Both the position numbers and the translations under genes were made by a program. This document shows, piece by piece, positions 27,666 to 37,291 of a DNA stretch of 64,000 bases. Source of the stretch: Neobacillus bataviensis (GTDB taxonomy: Bacteria > Bacillota > Bacilli > Bacillales_B > DSM-18226); contig NZ_JAHXYW010000004.1 of the NCBI RefSeq assembly GCF_019969725.1, positions 62,001 through 126,000 on the forward strand, read 5' to 3'. How positions within the stretch are numbered: the first letter of the stretch is position 1; every line of letters starts with the position of its first letter. The notes beneath the pieces were generated by a model that had not been told where the DNA came from, made no database searches, and was given only the letters and a program-made list of their open reading frames with translations.

Positions 27666-28040
27666 ATGGAAACAATGGGACGTCACGTAATCTCTGAATT
27701 ATGGGGATGCGACTTTGAAAAACTAAATAATATTGATTTTATTGAACAAACCTTTGTAGAAGCGGCTCTTAAGTCAGGTGCAGAAATTCGCGAAGTAGCT
27801 TTTCATAAATTCGCTCCACAGGGTGTCAGCGGGGTAGTCATTATTTCTGAATCACATCTAACCATTCACAGCTTCCCTGAGCACGGCTATGCAAGCATTG
27901 ATGTATATACTTGCGGTGATTTAAATCCAAATATTGCAGCGGATTATATTGCTGAAGCGTTAAATGCCGAAACACGCGAGAACATTGAAATTCCACGCGG
28001 AATGGGTCCTGTTCAAGTTAAACAAGCAAGAATTCTTTAA
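27666..28040 (+). CDS. speD: S-adenosylmethionine decarboxylase proenzyme
   Basis: Makes decarboxylated SAM, the aminopropyl donor for spermidine. 124 residues, close to the small Bacillus SpeD (about 126). Self-cleavage occurs within [13 protein letters not shown], between Glu and Ser, the Ser becoming the pyruvoyl group; the conserved Cys lies in VYTCGDL. ATG 27666 ([17 protein letters not shown]) is preferred over TTG 27660, which touches the GAGGGGGAA ribosome site. Preceded by its own promoter and a structured leader. Confidence 0.96.
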   Translation: METMGRHVISELWGCDFEKLNNIDFIEQTFVEAALKSGAEIREVAFHKFAPQGVSGVVIISESHLTIHSFPEHGYASIDVYTCGDLNPNIAADYIAEALNAETRENIEIPRGMGPVQVKQARIL

Positions 28041-28062
28041 TTTAAATAAAACAAAAAATGTT

Positions 28063-28090
28063 AGAGGTGTATTCAGTACACCTCTTTTTA
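28063..28090 (+). terminator. Intrinsic terminator of speD
   Basis: AGAGGTGTA (28063-28071), TTCAG loop, TACACCTCT (28077-28085) and a T-run. Confidence 0.9.
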
Positions 28091-28146
28091 TATTTTTGCT
28101 TTAATGTTGTACACTATAATAAAAGTGCAATTTGCAGGGGGTTTTT

Positions 28147-28527
28147 ATGGCTAATTTATTTACTCGATTTAAAAGAGAAATTGAAACTTCAGACGGGAAC
28201 TCTGATGCTTCACTGAAAACTCATTATTATAAAGCTACTTTTAATCAATTATTTGAATCAGCAGAAAAAATGTTTCGGGAAGACGCTGATTGCCGGATAA
28301 CGACCGTTTCAAAAGAACATGGAGAAATTGCCGTTGAAATCAATAAACCATTCTCCTGCTTCCTTATTGCGACAATCGTTTCGGTAAAACCAATGCACAC
28401 AGCAGTTGATTTTAATATTTCATCTGAGAAATTCTCCCTTCTGGGCATCTATCCGGACTTAAAAAAGCGGATCGACTCTTATTACCAGCGATTGAATCAA
28501 TTACATACGACTATAAAAAACTCTTAA
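28147..28527 (+). CDS. Conserved small cytosolic protein, function unknown
   Basis: 126 residues from ATG 28147 with GCAGGGGG five to six bases upstream. No signal peptide or membrane segment. Features: basic-acidic N-terminus (LFTRFKREIETSDGNSDASLKTHYYKA), FREDADCRITTVSKEHGEIAVEI, a likely beta-rich centre and a C-terminal helix (LKKRIDSYYQRLNQLHTTI). I do not recognise a named family; similar genes sit next to nrdR in other bacilli, as far as I recall. Flanked by the speD terminator and nrdR. Confidence 0.65.
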   Translation: MANLFTRFKREIETSDGNSDASLKTHYYKATFNQLFESAEKMFREDADCRITTVSKEHGEIAVEINKPFSCFLIATIVSVKPMHTAVDFNISSEKFSLLGIYPDLKKRIDSYYQRLNQLHTTIKNS

Positions 28528-28618
28528 TACTTCTACTTGTGAAAAGGTATTCTTTTTTATAAGATAATAGTAAGGATGTTGAACGGATTTATAGTGTAGA
28601 GTTGGAGTTGATTAGCAA

Positions 28619-29080
28619 ATGAAATGCCCTTCATGTCAAAATTATGGAACTCGTGTACTTGATTCTCGGCCTGTTGATGAGGGACGTGCGACAAGACGTC
28701 GAAGAGAATGCGAAGAATGCGGCTATCGCTTTACCACTTTTGAGAAAATCGAAGAAATTCCTTTAATTGTCGTGAAGAAGGAAGGCACAAGGGAAGAATT
28801 TAGCCGTGATAAAATACTTCGCGGATTGATAAAAGCATGTGAAAAACGTCCTGTTGCCCTAAAGGAATTAGAGGATATTACACATGGAGTGGAAAAGGCA
28901 CTTCGCAGCCAGGGTGTTTCAGAAATCAAAAGTGAAGCAATCGGCGAAATGGTCATGGATAGATTGGCGCATGTTGACGAAGTGGCCTATGTCCGCTTTG
29001 CTTCGGTTTACCGGCAATTTAAGGATATAAATGTTTTTATTGAAGAATTGAAGGAACTAATCAATAAAGAAAAATCTTAA
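28619..29080 (+). CDS. nrdR: Transcriptional repressor NrdR
   Basis: Nucleotide-sensing repressor of ribonucleotide reductase genes. 153 residues: zinc ribbon (CPSC at 3-6 and [12 protein letters not shown] at about 31-42) with [15 protein letters not shown] between, then an ATP-cone domain ([29 protein letters not shown]) that binds ATP or dATP. ATG 28619. In B. subtilis (ytcG) it precedes dnaB-dnaI, as here. Confidence 0.97.
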   Translation: MKCPSCQNYGTRVLDSRPVDEGRATRRRRECEECGYRFTTFEKIEEIPLIVVKKEGTREEFSRDKILRGLIKACEKRPVALKELEDITHGVEKALRSQGVSEIKSEAIGEMVMDRLAHVDEVAYVRFASVYRQFKDINVFIEELKELINKEKS

Positions 29081-29119
29081 GGGAGCTATCGCTCTCTTTT
29101 TAATTGAAGGGAGTGTTAA

Positions 29120-30529
29120 ATGGGTATGGCGCAGCATTGGCAGGAAATTCTTCCAATTGACCGTTACCGGGTAGCGGCAAGTGGGATCTTGCATGAATAT
29201 GACCGAAAAGTGCTGACGTTTTTATATCAGCCCTTAATTGGATCAGTCTGTTTTAGCCTCTATATGACACTTTGGTCGGAGCTTGAAGAAAATAGACTTT
29301 GGTCTGAACACTCTACACATCATCTCTTAATGAACCTGTTAGGGATGAATTTAAAGGATATCTATGAAGCACGCTTAAAGCTTGAGGGTATTGGTTTATT
29401 AAAGACATATGTGAAGAATGATGAAGGTGAGAGATCCTTCATTTATGAACTTCACCCTCCCTTAAATCCTGAACAATTCTTTTTAGATGGAATGTTAAAT
29501 ATTTATCTTTATCGAAAAATAGGAAAAAAACATTTTAACCGGCTTAAACGCTTTTTTTCGGATCAGAAAAAACCAAACGGAAAAGAATTCCAGGATGTAA
29601 CGAAAGCTTTTCAGGATGTGTTTGCTTCAGCCACACCAGAAAGTATGCAGTATTTACAGGATACTTCAAAAGATTTGGAAGCGGAAGAAAATCAGCAATT
29701 TATTAGCCGTAATGAGCAAAGAGGAATTCAAATTGAAGTTGGTACCTTCGATTTTGATTTGCTGATGGCTGGTTTAAATGAATCGTTAGTACCCAAAAAG
29801 GCCTTAACCCCTAAAGTAAAAGAGGTTATTAGCAATTTGGCTTTCCTATATACAATTGACCCGCTGCAAATGAAAAATATTATTTTCAGTGCCTTAAATG
29901 AATCCAATGAAATTGATATTGAAGAATTAAGAAAAGGCGCCCGCGATTGGTATCAATATGTCAACCATGATCAACTGCCTAACCTGGTTGAACGGGTTCA
30001 GCCTGCTATTCATCAGGTTCAAATAACTGAGCCAAAAACACAGGAAGAACAACTGATTCGCTATTTGGAAACGACCTCTCCTTTGCAATTTTTAATAGAC
30101 CTTTCAGGGGGAGCAGAGCCTTCAAAATCGGATATCCAAATTATTGAAGAGGTTATGTTTAAACAAAAGCTTCTACCTGGCGTGATTAATGTCCTTATTC
30201 ATTTTGTCATGCTTAAAACAGATATGAAGCTGACAAAAGGCTATGTAGAAAAACTCGCCAGTCACTGGGCAAGATTGCAAATGAAGACCGTAAAAGAGGC
30301 AATGGACCTGGCGAAGAAGGAACATCGAACCTATCTTGGCTGGACGGAAAATAAAAAATCCGGTGGAAAAGGGGCAACAAACAAAAAGCCAATTCGGACA
30401 GAACTTATTCCAGATTGGTTTGATGAAAGTTCTAATCATACTGCTAAAGACCATTCACAAGCAAATATTTCTGAAGATGAGGCCAAAAAACGCGCCATCG
30501 AAGAGAAATTAAAGGCTTTTCGAAAATAG
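29120..30529 (+). CDS. dnaB: Replication initiation and membrane attachment protein DnaB
   Basis: Primosomal protein that with DnaD and DnaI loads the replicative helicase. 469 residues (B. subtilis about 472). N-terminal winged-helix region (PLIGSVCFSLYMTLWSELEE), middle and C-terminal DnaD-like helical domains (FLYTIDPLQMKNIIFSALNESNEIDIEELRKGARDW and a second copy around residue 330-390, LPGVINVLIHFVMLKTDM), then a charged tail. ATG 29120 with AAGGGAG six bases upstream. Next to dnaI, 13 bp gap. Confidence 0.95.
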   Translation: MGMAQHWQEILPIDRYRVAASGILHEYDRKVLTFLYQPLIGSVCFSLYMTLWSELEENRLWSEHSTHHLLMNLLGMNLKDIYEARLKLEGIGLLKTYVKNDEGERSFIYELHPPLNPEQFFLDGMLNIYLYRKIGKKHFNRLKRFFSDQKKPNGKEFQDVTKAFQDVFASATPESMQYLQDTSKDLEAEENQQFISRNEQRGIQIEVGTFDFDLLMAGLNESLVPKKALTPKVKEVISNLAFLYTIDPLQMKNIIFSALNESNEIDIEELRKGARDWYQYVNHDQLPNLVERVQPAIHQVQITEPKTQEEQLIRYLETTSPLQFLIDLSGGAEPSKSDIQIIEEVMFKQKLLPGVINVLIHFVMLKTDMKLTKGYVEKLASHWARLQMKTVKEAMDLAKKEHRTYLGWTENKKSGGKGATNKKPIRTELIPDWFDESSNHTAKDHSQANISEDEAKKRAIEEKLKAFRK

Positions 30530-30542
30530 GGGGTGACGAAGG

Positions 30543-31469
30543 ATGGAGAGAATTAATAAAACATTGCAGCGGCTCTCGGGAAATGAAAACTTTCAAAAAC
30601 GGTTTGAAGAGCAGCGTCAAGAGGTGCTCCAAAATCCTGGGGTAAGAGCCTTTTTAATGGAGCATCAGGATGAAGTGACGCATGACATGATTAATAAGGG
30701 CCTGATAAAATTATTTGAATTCACGAAACAGAGCATTGGATGTAATAAATGTCCAAGTCTTGATAGATGTGTCAATATGATGCAGGGTTATCACCCCGAA
30801 CTAGTGATCAATAGGGGCTCCATTGATGTTGTTTATAAACGATGCCAGAGAAAAGTAATCGCAGATGAAAAACGGAAAAACGAACAGCTCATCAAAAGCT
30901 TGTATGTCCCACGAGATATATTGGAAGCATCCTTCGAGGATTTTGAAGGAGATTCGGGCAGGCTGGATGCCGTTGATAAAGCAGCCACTTTTTTAATGAA
31001 CTATGAAAAGGGCAAGAAACAAAAGGGATTATATTTTTACGGCAAATTTGGCGTAGGAAAATCCTATTTGTTAGGAGCCATTGCCAATGAACTTGCAAAG
31101 AAACAGATTTCCTCGATGATTGTTTATGTGCCAGAATTGCTAAGGGAAATGAAAAGTTCCATTGCCGATTCCACCTTAAATGAAAAAATCGAAGCGCTAA
31201 AAAAGGAACCTATCCTCATGATGGATGATATTGGTGCAGAAGCGGTATCCAGTTGGACGAGGGATGAAGTATTGGGGCCGATTTTACAGTTCCGGATGCT
31301 GGAAAGCCTGCCGACCTTTTTTACTTCAAACTTTGATTTGACCGGTCTCGAGCACCATTTGACCTATAGTCAGCGCGGCGAAGAAGAGAAAATGAAGGCG
31401 CGCCGGATTATGGAGCGGATTCGTTCCTTGAGTGAACCTGTTCTTGTGGACGGTCCGAACCGTCGTTAA
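30543..31469 (+). CDS. dnaI: Primosomal protein DnaI (helicase loader)
   Basis: AAA+ ATPase that loads the DnaC hexameric helicase. 308 residues. N-terminal regulatory zinc-binding domain with CNKCPSLDRC (about 67-76) and a further Cys in YKRCQRK; Walker A GKFGVGKSYLLGA (about 163-175), Walker B ILMMDDIGAE, sensor FFTSNFDL and an arginine-rich end (RRIMERIRSLSEP). ATG 30543 with GGGGTGACGAAGG. Cotranscribed with dnaB. Confidence 0.96.
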   Translation: MERINKTLQRLSGNENFQKRFEEQRQEVLQNPGVRAFLMEHQDEVTHDMINKGLIKLFEFTKQSIGCNKCPSLDRCVNMMQGYHPELVINRGSIDVVYKRCQRKVIADEKRKNEQLIKSLYVPRDILEASFEDFEGDSGRLDAVDKAATFLMNYEKGKKQKGLYFYGKFGVGKSYLLGAIANELAKKQISSMIVYVPELLREMKSSIADSTLNEKIEALKKEPILMMDDIGAEAVSSWTRDEVLGPILQFRMLESLPTFFTSNFDLTGLEHHLTYSQRGEEEKMKARRIMERIRSLSEPVLVDGPNRR

Positions 31470-31483
31470 TCATCTTTATTTGG

Positions 31484-31515
31484 GATTGCCTAAGAAAAGG
31501 GCAGTTCTTTTTTTT
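31484..31515 (+). terminator. Intrinsic terminator after dnaI
   Basis: GATTGCC (31484-31490) pairs with GGCAGTT with two G-U pairs, followed by CTTTTTTTT. Confidence 0.65.
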
Positions 31516-31610
31516 ATCTAAAATACAAATGCATCCATTCGCTAACTTCTATTTTGGCCAAGTCCCCCATATATATTTAAAACAAAGATTTGGTTAAAGG
31601 GGGGATTTGG

Positions 31611-32486
31611 TTGGTTGAAATCATTTTCCAAAGTAAGATGGATGCAATGAGGTTTTATAACCACTTACTAAAGTGTGTAAATAAATTGGAATGTGAAAAT
31701 ATTCTTCTTTTTGAAGATCGAAATATAGTGAAAATTTTAAATGGCTCTTTTATCGATAACGTTTTTGAAACAATCAAAAATGCATTTTATGAGTTTATTA
31801 CCGTCATTAAACGGGATGATTGGTTTTGTGATATTTTGAAGAATCAATATTATTACGAGGATCAAGAAGAACAGCAGCAAATATTAGAGATTATATATTC
31901 CATACTTGAAGATCAAAGAGAAGACTTTAAAGGTTTATTGAAGGAAACGAGTGAGGAACCGAAAATTAAAGAGGCGATTGAGCAAATTTTTCAGGACAAT
32001 GTCTCGTTTTCATTTGATTCATTGTTGAAATTTCGCTTGCGCCCCTATCTCCAGCTGCTCGAAAGCTATGTAGAGATTTCAATTGACGAATACAAAATGG
32101 AGCAGGAGTATCAAATGTTTGTCCAAATGCTCAGGGATTTTTTAGCGAACCGGGAACCGAAAATGGATGTACTACACATTTTGTTTGATGAAGAAATCAC
32201 TTTTTACAATGAGCATTTGGTTGAAATGAAAAGGGGAGAATTAACAAAATTAATTGATCGGAAATTACTTTTTAATCATCCAGTTTATGTGGATTCTGCT
32301 TCGATCGCACCGCTTTTATCCATTGCACCAAACTCTATTTTTATTTATACAAAAAACGCAGATGAGCCATTGGTTAGAACCATTAAAAACATTTTTGAAG
32401 AAAGAGTGTCAATTCATTCGTATGATGCTCTTAGGGGAACAAAAAAATGGGCATCAGATACAAATTCTTCAGAAAATCATGCATAG
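31611..32486 (+). CDS. ytxC: Sporulation protein YtxC
   Basis: 291 residues, soluble, mostly helical and acidic, recognised by position between dnaI and thrS and by an N-terminus like B. subtilis YtxC (MVEIIFQSKMDAMRFYNHL). Conserved-looking segments: FDSLLKFRLRPYLQLLESYVEISIDEYKMEQEYQMFV and LHILFDEEITFYNEHL. TTG 31611 is chosen because AAAGGGGGG lies six bases upstream; the frame is open to TTG 31590 but that overlaps the site. Molecular function unknown. Confidence 0.85.
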   Translation: MVEIIFQSKMDAMRFYNHLLKCVNKLECENILLFEDRNIVKILNGSFIDNVFETIKNAFYEFITVIKRDDWFCDILKNQYYYEDQEEQQQILEIIYSILEDQREDFKGLLKETSEEPKIKEAIEQIFQDNVSFSFDSLLKFRLRPYLQLLESYVEISIDEYKMEQEYQMFVQMLRDFLANREPKMDVLHILFDEEITFYNEHLVEMKRGELTKLIDRKLLFNHPVYVDSASIAPLLSIAPNSIFIYTKNADEPLVRTIKNIFEERVSIHSYDALRGTKKWASDTNSSENHA

Positions 32487-32523
32487 GAAAATAAAATTTT
32501 GTCAATATTTAGTTTTATGTACC

Positions 32524-32552
32524 TTGATTTTTCAAAAATAAATCATTATAAT
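32524..32552 (+). promoter_or_regulatory. Candidate SigA promoter of thrS
   Basis: TTGATT (32524-32529) and TATAAT (32547-32552), 17-bp spacer; start near 32559, at the head of the T-box leader. Confidence 0.75.
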
Positions 32553-32569
32553 AACCTACATAGCAAAAT

Positions 32570-32840
32570 ACCACAGTAAATGTAATGATGAGGATAACAG
32601 TATTTCTTTACGGTTTCTAGAGAGGGAGTCCAGCGGCTGAAAGTCTCCCAACACGGAAAAAATACTTACCACCTTTAAACTTCGGCAGTGAACACTTCAT
32701 TCTTTGAGGTCAGTAATCGCCGACGGCTTCAACCGTTACCCAATCCTAAAGTCATGTTAAGGAAGGATTTAGCATGAAAAATTGGGTGGAACCACGTGTT
32801 TATTAAACTCGTCCCTTTTCCAGGGACGGGTTTTTTTATT
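32570..32840 (+). ncRNA. T-box leader of thrS (tRNA-Thr responsive)
   Basis: Stem I elements AGAGAGGGAGTCC and GGCTGAAAG are present, a Thr codon ACC at 32669-32671 is placed as the specifier, and the T-box bulge GGGTGGAACCACG lies at 32784-32796. The terminator AACTCGTCCC (32806-32815) with GGGACGGGTT (32823-32832) and a T-run follows. Uncharged tRNA-Thr would favour the antiterminator and thrS transcription. This explains the 402-bp gap between ytxC and thrS. Confidence 0.92.
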
Positions 32841-32888
32841 TTTATAAAGCGACCTATTATGGCGCTCAAAATGAATGGAGGAATTGTT

Positions 32889-34823
32889 ATGTCAGACGTT
32901 GTGAAGATTTCGTTTCCTGATGGGGCAGTAAAGGAGTTCCCTAAAGGAACAACAACGGAAGATATTGCCGCATCCATCAGCCCGGGCCTTAAGAAAAAGG
33001 CCATTGCGGGTAAATGGAACGGAGAAATGTATGATCTTCGCCGTCCAATCCTTGAGGATGGTCCTATAGAAATTGTTACACCAGAATCCAAAGATGCTTT
33101 AGAAGTGTTACGTCATAGTACAGCACATTTAATGGCTCAGGCTGTAAAGAGGCTTTTTCCAAACGTTAACCTTGGTGTTGGTCCTGTAATTGAAGGTGGA
33201 TTCTATTATGATATGGATTTAGAGGAATCACTAACGCCTGAAGACCTGCCAAAGATTGAAAAAGAAATGGCGAAAATCGTCAATGAAAATATTGAAATTG
33301 TCCGCAAGGAAGTCAGCCGATCCGAAGCCGTTCAGATTTTTAAAGAAATGGATGATCCATATAAGCTTGAGCTTATTGAAGCAATTCCAAATGAAGAAAC
33401 TGTAACTATTTATCAGCAAGGTGAATTTTTAGATCTTTGCCGTGGTGTCCATGTTCCATCGACTGGGAAAATTAAAGAATTTAAGCTATTAAGCATTGCC
33501 GGTGCTTACTGGCGAGGCGACAGCAACAATAAAATGCTGCAGCGTGTTTATGGAACTGCCTTTTTCAAGAAAGAAGATTTGGCTGAACACCTTCGCTTAT
33601 TAGAAGAAGCAAAAGAGCGTGACCACCGCAAAATTGGTAAAGAATTGAGCCTTTTCACTAATTCGCAATTGGTTGGCCAGGGCTTACCGATTTGGCTTCC
33701 TAAAGGAGCAACAATCCGCCGTATTGTGGAACGTTATATTGTTGATAAAGAAGTACGTTTAGGCTATGACCATGTATATACTCCTGTAATGGGCAGTGTC
33801 GATTTGTATAAAACTTCCGGTCACTGGGATCATTATCAGGAAGACATGTTCCCGGTAATGGACATGGATAACGAGCAGTTGGTATTACGTCCAATGAACT
33901 GTCCGCATCATATGATGGTTTATAAAAATGCGATTCACAGCTACCGTGAGCTTCCAATTCGAGTTGCTGAACTTGGTACAATGCACCGCTATGAAATGTC
34001 AGGTGCCCTATCAGGATTGCAGCGTGTTCGTGGAATGACATTGAACGATGCCCATATCTTTGTTCGTCCAGATCAAATTAAAGATGAATTCAAACGGGTT
34101 GTAAACCTGATTTTAGATGTCTATAAGGACTTTAATCTGAGTGACTATTCCTTCCGGCTTTCCTACCGTGACCCGCAGGATACTGAAAAGTATTTTGACG
34201 ATGATGCTATGTGGGAAAAAGCGCAGGGTATGCTGAAGGAAGCAATGGATGACCTTGGACTCGATTATTATGAGGCAGAGGGAGAAGCAGCTTTCTATGG
34301 TCCTAAGCTTGATGTTCAAGTGAAGACTGCATTAGGTAAGGACGAAACTCTCTCAACTGTCCAATTAGACTTCTTACTGCCAGAACGCTTTGATTTAAAC
34401 TATGTAGGTGAAGACGGCAAACAGCACCGTCCGGTTGTTATTCACCGCGGTGTCGTGTCCACAATGGAACGTTTCGTGTCCTTCTTAATTGAAGAATACA
34501 AAGGAGCCTTCCCAACTTGGCTCGCACCTGTTCAGGTTCAGGTTATTCCTGTTTCACCTGGCGCGCATTATGACTATGCCCGCAAGGTTCAAGAGCAGCT
34601 TCAAAATGAAGGATTCCGCGTTGAATTAGATGGCCGTGATGAAAAAATCGGCTACAAAATCCGCGAAGCCCAAATGCAAAAAATCCCATATATGCTCGTT
34701 GTCGGCGATAAAGAAGTTGAAAACGGTGCTGTTAACGTCCGTAAATATGGCGAACAAAACTCAGAAACAAAGCCATTTGCAGACTTCCTTGCTTCCATCA
34801 AAGCAGAAGTGCAAAAAGGTTAA
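32889..34823 (+). CDS. thrS: Threonyl-tRNA synthetase
   Basis: Charges tRNA-Thr. 644 residues (B. subtilis ThrS about 643). TGS domain (residues 1-62), editing/SAD domain with [17 protein letters not shown] and [14 protein letters not shown] (metal-binding histidines and Cys), class II core with [34 protein letters not shown] and [11 protein letters not shown], and anticodon-binding domain with [16 protein letters not shown] 32889 with GGAGGAATTG; the frame is open upstream through the T-box but that is leader. Confidence 0.98.
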   Translation: MSDVVKISFPDGAVKEFPKGTTTEDIAASISPGLKKKAIAGKWNGEMYDLRRPILEDGPIEIVTPESKDALEVLRHSTAHLMAQAVKRLFPNVNLGVGPVIEGGFYYDMDLEESLTPEDLPKIEKEMAKIVNENIEIVRKEVSRSEAVQIFKEMDDPYKLELIEAIPNEETVTIYQQGEFLDLCRGVHVPSTGKIKEFKLLSIAGAYWRGDSNNKMLQRVYGTAFFKKEDLAEHLRLLEEAKERDHRKIGKELSLFTNSQLVGQGLPIWLPKGATIRRIVERYIVDKEVRLGYDHVYTPVMGSVDLYKTSGHWDHYQEDMFPVMDMDNEQLVLRPMNCPHHMMVYKNAIHSYRELPIRVAELGTMHRYEMSGALSGLQRVRGMTLNDAHIFVRPDQIKDEFKRVVNLILDVYKDFNLSDYSFRLSYRDPQDTEKYFDDDAMWEKAQGMLKEAMDDLGLDYYEAEGEAAFYGPKLDVQVKTALGKDETLSTVQLDFLLPERFDLNYVGEDGKQHRPVVIHRGVVSTMERFVSFLIEEYKGAFPTWLAPVQVQVIPVSPGAHYDYARKVQEQLQNEGFRVELDGRDEKIGYKIREAQMQKIPYMLVVGDKEVENGAVNVRKYGEQNSETKPFADFLASIKAEVQKG

Positions 34824-34833
34824 GGTTTTAGTA

Positions 34834-34860
34834 AGGGAGGTTTTTCCTCCCTTTTTTTAT
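34834..34860 (+). terminator. Intrinsic terminator of thrS
   Basis: AAGGGAGG (34834-34841), TTTTT loop, CCTCCCTT (34847-34854) and a T-run. Confidence 0.9.
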
Positions 34861-34928
34861 TAAAAAAACTATTGAATAATTTTTTATTTCTTGCTAAAAT
34901 AAATTTCGTTGTCATAAGAAATGTTCAT

Positions 34929-34958
34929 TTGACATTACATCTTTGCTTATGTTATAGT
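34929..34958 (+). promoter_or_regulatory. Candidate SigA promoter of infC-rpmI-rplT
   Basis: TTGACA (34929-34934) and TATAGT (34953-34958), 18-bp spacer. Confidence 0.75.
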
Positions 34959-34965
34959 TACTAAG

Positions 34966-35116
34966 GTAAAAATTGAATACGAGTTTTTGGGAAAAGAAGA
35001 AGCACCCGCTTCTCACCTGATTTGACGCTGATTGAGCAGTTGGCAGGTTTTACGTGAACTTTTTTGTTTATTACTTATGTTTCGTAAAGTGTGGGTGTAT
35101 ACATCCGCACTTTTTT
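34966..35116 (+). ncRNA. L20 leader of the infC operon
   Basis: The leader contains AAGAAGCACCCGCTTCTCACC and GGCAGGTTTTACGTGAAC, as in the L20 leader of B. subtilis, which mimics the L20 site on 23S rRNA. It ends in a strong terminator, AAAGTGTGGGTG (35086-35097) with CATCCGCAC (35102-35110) and T-run. Free L20 (RplT) is known to promote termination there. The gap 34861-35256 is all leader; 35117-35242 holds no other clear element. Confidence 0.88.
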
Positions 35117-35256
35117 ATTTGTGTACTTAATGAAAAGATCTGCTTGATCCTGTCGATTCAACATAGTGTCACAAATCAAGGTTCGAACGGTGAGCCTTTC
35201 AAATCTTCTTGAACCCGATAAAAGTATTCGTGATTAAACCTTGGAGGTGGCTAATT

Positions 35257-35772
35257 ATTAGCAAAGATATGTTGTTAAATGAGGGCATTCGCGCTCGTGA
35301 AGTTCGCTTAATTGATCAAAATGGCGAGCAGCTAGGAATTAAATCCAAAAACGATGCGCTTGAAATTGCTGGAAGAGTAAATCTTGATTTGGTACTTGTT
35401 GCACCAAATGCAAAGCCTCCGGTAGCCCGGATTATGGACTATGGCAAATTTAAATTCGAGCAGCAAAAGAAAGATAAAGAAGCTCGTAAGAATCAAAAGA
35501 TTATCACTACTAAAGAAGTTCGTCTAAGCCCAACGATTGATGAGCATGACTTTAATACAAAGCTTCGCAATGCTATTAAGTTTTTGGAAAAAGGCGACAA
35601 GGTAAAAGCTTCAATCCGTTTCAAGGGCCGGGCGATTACCCATAAAGAAATCGGTCAGCGTGTGTTAGACCGTTTTAGTGAAGCGTGCAAGGAAGTTGCA
35701 ACGATTGAATCTCATCCGAAAATGGATGGCCGGAGCATGTTCCTGGTTTTAGCACCGAAAAACGATAAGTAA
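35257..35772 (+). CDS. infC: Translation initiation factor IF-3
   Basis: Binds the 30S subunit and checks initiator tRNA and start codon. 171 residues beginning with an ATT codon (35257), the hallmark autoregulatory start of infC, with GGAGGTGG six bases upstream; the product starts (M)[20 protein letters not shown]-domain (to about residue 78), linker [16 protein letters not shown]-domain [27 protein letters not shown]-type upstream start would give an extension unlike the family and is rejected. Confidence 0.96.
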   Translation: MSKDMLLNEGIRAREVRLIDQNGEQLGIKSKNDALEIAGRVNLDLVLVAPNAKPPVARIMDYGKFKFEQQKKDKEARKNQKIITTKEVRLSPTIDEHDFNTKLRNAIKFLEKGDKVKASIRFKGRAITHKEIGQRVLDRFSEACKEVATIESHPKMDGRSMFLVLAPKNDK

Positions 35773-35788
35773 TAAGGAGGATATCCCA

Positions 35789-35989
35789 ATGCCAAAAATG
35801 AAAACTCACCGCGGCGCTGCAAAGCGTTTCAAGAAAACAGGTTCTGGTCAATTAAAGCGTGACCACGCTTATACAAGCCACTTATTTGCTAACAAATCAA
35901 CAAAAGCTAAGCGTAAACTTCGCAAAGGAACTCTTGTTTCTAAAGGCGATTTCAAGCGCATTCGTCAATTATTAACTTACGTAAAATAA
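35789..35989 (+). CDS. rpmI: 50S ribosomal protein L35
   Basis: 66 residues, very basic: [20 protein letters not shown] through [19 protein letters not shown], the normal L35. ATG 35789 with AAGGAGGATAT. Middle gene of infC-rpmI-rplT. Confidence 0.98.
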   Translation: MPKMKTHRGAAKRFKKTGSGQLKRDHAYTSHLFANKSTKAKRKLRKGTLVSKGDFKRIRQLLTYVK

Positions 35990-36026
35990 TCTCGGACAGA
36001 TTGATTTATTATAGGAGGGAAATTAC

Positions 36027-36386
36027 ATGCCACGTGTAAAAGGCGGTACTGTTACTCGCAAACGTCGTAAAAGAGTTCTTAAATTAGCTAAAGGTTATTT
36101 CGGTTCAAAACATACATTATATAAAGTTGCTAACCAACAGGTTATGAAATCTTTAATGTATGCATTCCGCGATCGTCGTCAAAAGAAGCGCGACTTCCGC
36201 AAACTTTGGATTACTCGTATCAACGCAGCAGCTCGTATGAACGGTCTTTCTTACAGCCGTTTAATGCATGGCTTAAAGCTTGCTGGTATCGAAGTAAACC
36301 GCAAAATGCTTGCTGAATTAGCAGTTAGCGATGCAAACGCATTTGCTGAATTAGCAAATGCTGCAAAACAACAAAATAACAAGTAA
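36027..36386 (+). CDS. rplT: 50S ribosomal protein L20
   Basis: 119 residues: [59 protein letters not shown]. Early assembly protein of the 50S subunit and, in Bacillus, the repressor acting on the leader upstream of infC. ATG 36027 with AGGAGGGAAA. Confidence 0.98.
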   Translation: MPRVKGGTVTRKRRKRVLKLAKGYFGSKHTLYKVANQQVMKSLMYAFRDRRQKKRDFRKLWITRINAAARMNGLSYSRLMHGLKLAGIEVNRKMLAELAVSDANAFAELANAAKQQNNK

Positions 36387-36398
36387 TTTTAAATAAAT

Positions 36399-36427
36399 GC
36401 CATTCTCATTGATGAGGATGGCTTTTT
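36399..36427 (+). terminator. Intrinsic terminator after rplT
   Basis: GCCATTCTCAT (36399-36409) pairs with ATGAGGATGGC (36412-36422) with some mismatch, then TTTTTC. Confidence 0.8.
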
Positions 36428-36448
36428 CTATAAGGGGGAAAGGTTTGG

Positions 36449-36709
36449 ATGGCACTATTGTTTGCGGCCTATTTTATCATGAATATAGCAGGCCTTGTGA
36501 TTATGTGGGAGGACAAGAGACGGGCTAAAAGGCATGAGTACAGAATCCGTGAGAGAACGTTATGGCTGGTGGCCTTGTTTGGAGGAGCGGTTGGTACGAC
36601 AGCGGGAATGCAGCTTTACCGGCATAAAACAAAGCATTTAAATTTTAAAATAGGATTTCCTATTCTTGCTATTATAGAAGTAATTCTGTTAATAAAAGTA
36701 TTATTATAA
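36449..36709 (+). CDS. ysdA: DUF1294 membrane protein YsdA
   Basis: 86 residues with a hydrophobic N-terminus (LLFAAYFIMNIAGLVIMW), a basic loop DKRRAKRHEYRIRERTLW, a glycine-rich helix LVALFGGAVGTTAGMQLYRHKTKH and a C-terminal membrane segment; this is the DUF1294 pattern. Function unknown. ATG 36449 after GGGGGAAAGG. In B. subtilis ysdA also follows rplT. Confidence 0.88.
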   Translation: MALLFAAYFIMNIAGLVIMWEDKRRAKRHEYRIRERTLWLVALFGGAVGTTAGMQLYRHKTKHLNFKIGFPILAIIEVILLIKVLL

Positions 36710-36724
36710 GGAGTGTTTTTTACG

Positions 36725-37216
36725 ATGAACCTTGAAAAACTGTTTCAAATGCAAAAAGCTTTAGATTTGCATATTGAAGAAAAACATCAATTGCAAGACG
36801 AGGATTTATTCGGCCGGAAGGTGCTCGCTTTGCTTGTAGAAATAGGCGAATTGGCCAATGAAACACGCAGCTTTAAGTTTTGGAGCGTGAAACCGTCTTC
36901 AGCTAAGGATGTTATTTTAGAAGAATTTGTTGACGGTGTTCACTTTATTTTATCACTGGGAATTGAGTGTGGCTTTGACCAGCAGGAATTTGATCTGTCC
37001 AGGAATTCCTCGTTGTTGTCTGTCACAGATCAATTCCTGAAGGTGTATGCAGGAGTATGTATGTTTCAAACCAGTAAAAGCATCCATGATTTCGTAGGAT
37101 TATTTGAAGCATATTTAGAATTAGGATTTCTATTAGGAATAACTTCTGAAGAAATGGAACAAGCATATTTTCATAAAAACGAAGTAAATTATCAAAGACA
37201 GCAAAATAACTATTAG
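36725..37216 (+). CDS. Dimeric (MazG-like) dUTP diphosphatase
   Basis: 163 residues, all-helical dUTPase_2 type. The metal-binding sites are visible as EIGELANETRSFKFW (E-x-x-E) and EEFVDGVHFILSLGIE (E-x-x-D). It would hydrolyse dUTP to dUMP and keep uracil out of DNA. ATG 36725 with AAGGAG 10 bases upstream; the frame is open a few codons further but gives MFFTMNLEK, less likely. Overlaps nothing; ysdC follows. Confidence 0.85.
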   Translation: MNLEKLFQMQKALDLHIEEKHQLQDEDLFGRKVLALLVEIGELANETRSFKFWSVKPSSAKDVILEEFVDGVHFILSLGIECGFDQQEFDLSRNSSLLSVTDQFLKVYAGVCMFQTSKSIHDFVGLFEAYLELGFLLGITSEEMEQAYFHKNEVNYQRQQNNY

Positions 37217-37291
37217 TAGAAAAATTTGTTAATTTACTGTTTGTTTCGGTATAATGAATGCTGTACATACATAAAAAGGGGGTCTACAAGA

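Noticed and set aside
32796..32888. Upstream extension of thrS
   Set aside because: The frame is open but covers the T-box terminator; ATG 32889 has the ribosome site and the family N-terminus.
35209..35256. Longer infC start at an upstream GTG/TTG-type codon
   Set aside because: The ATT start with GGAGGTGG is the standard infC start; the extension is unlike any IF-3.
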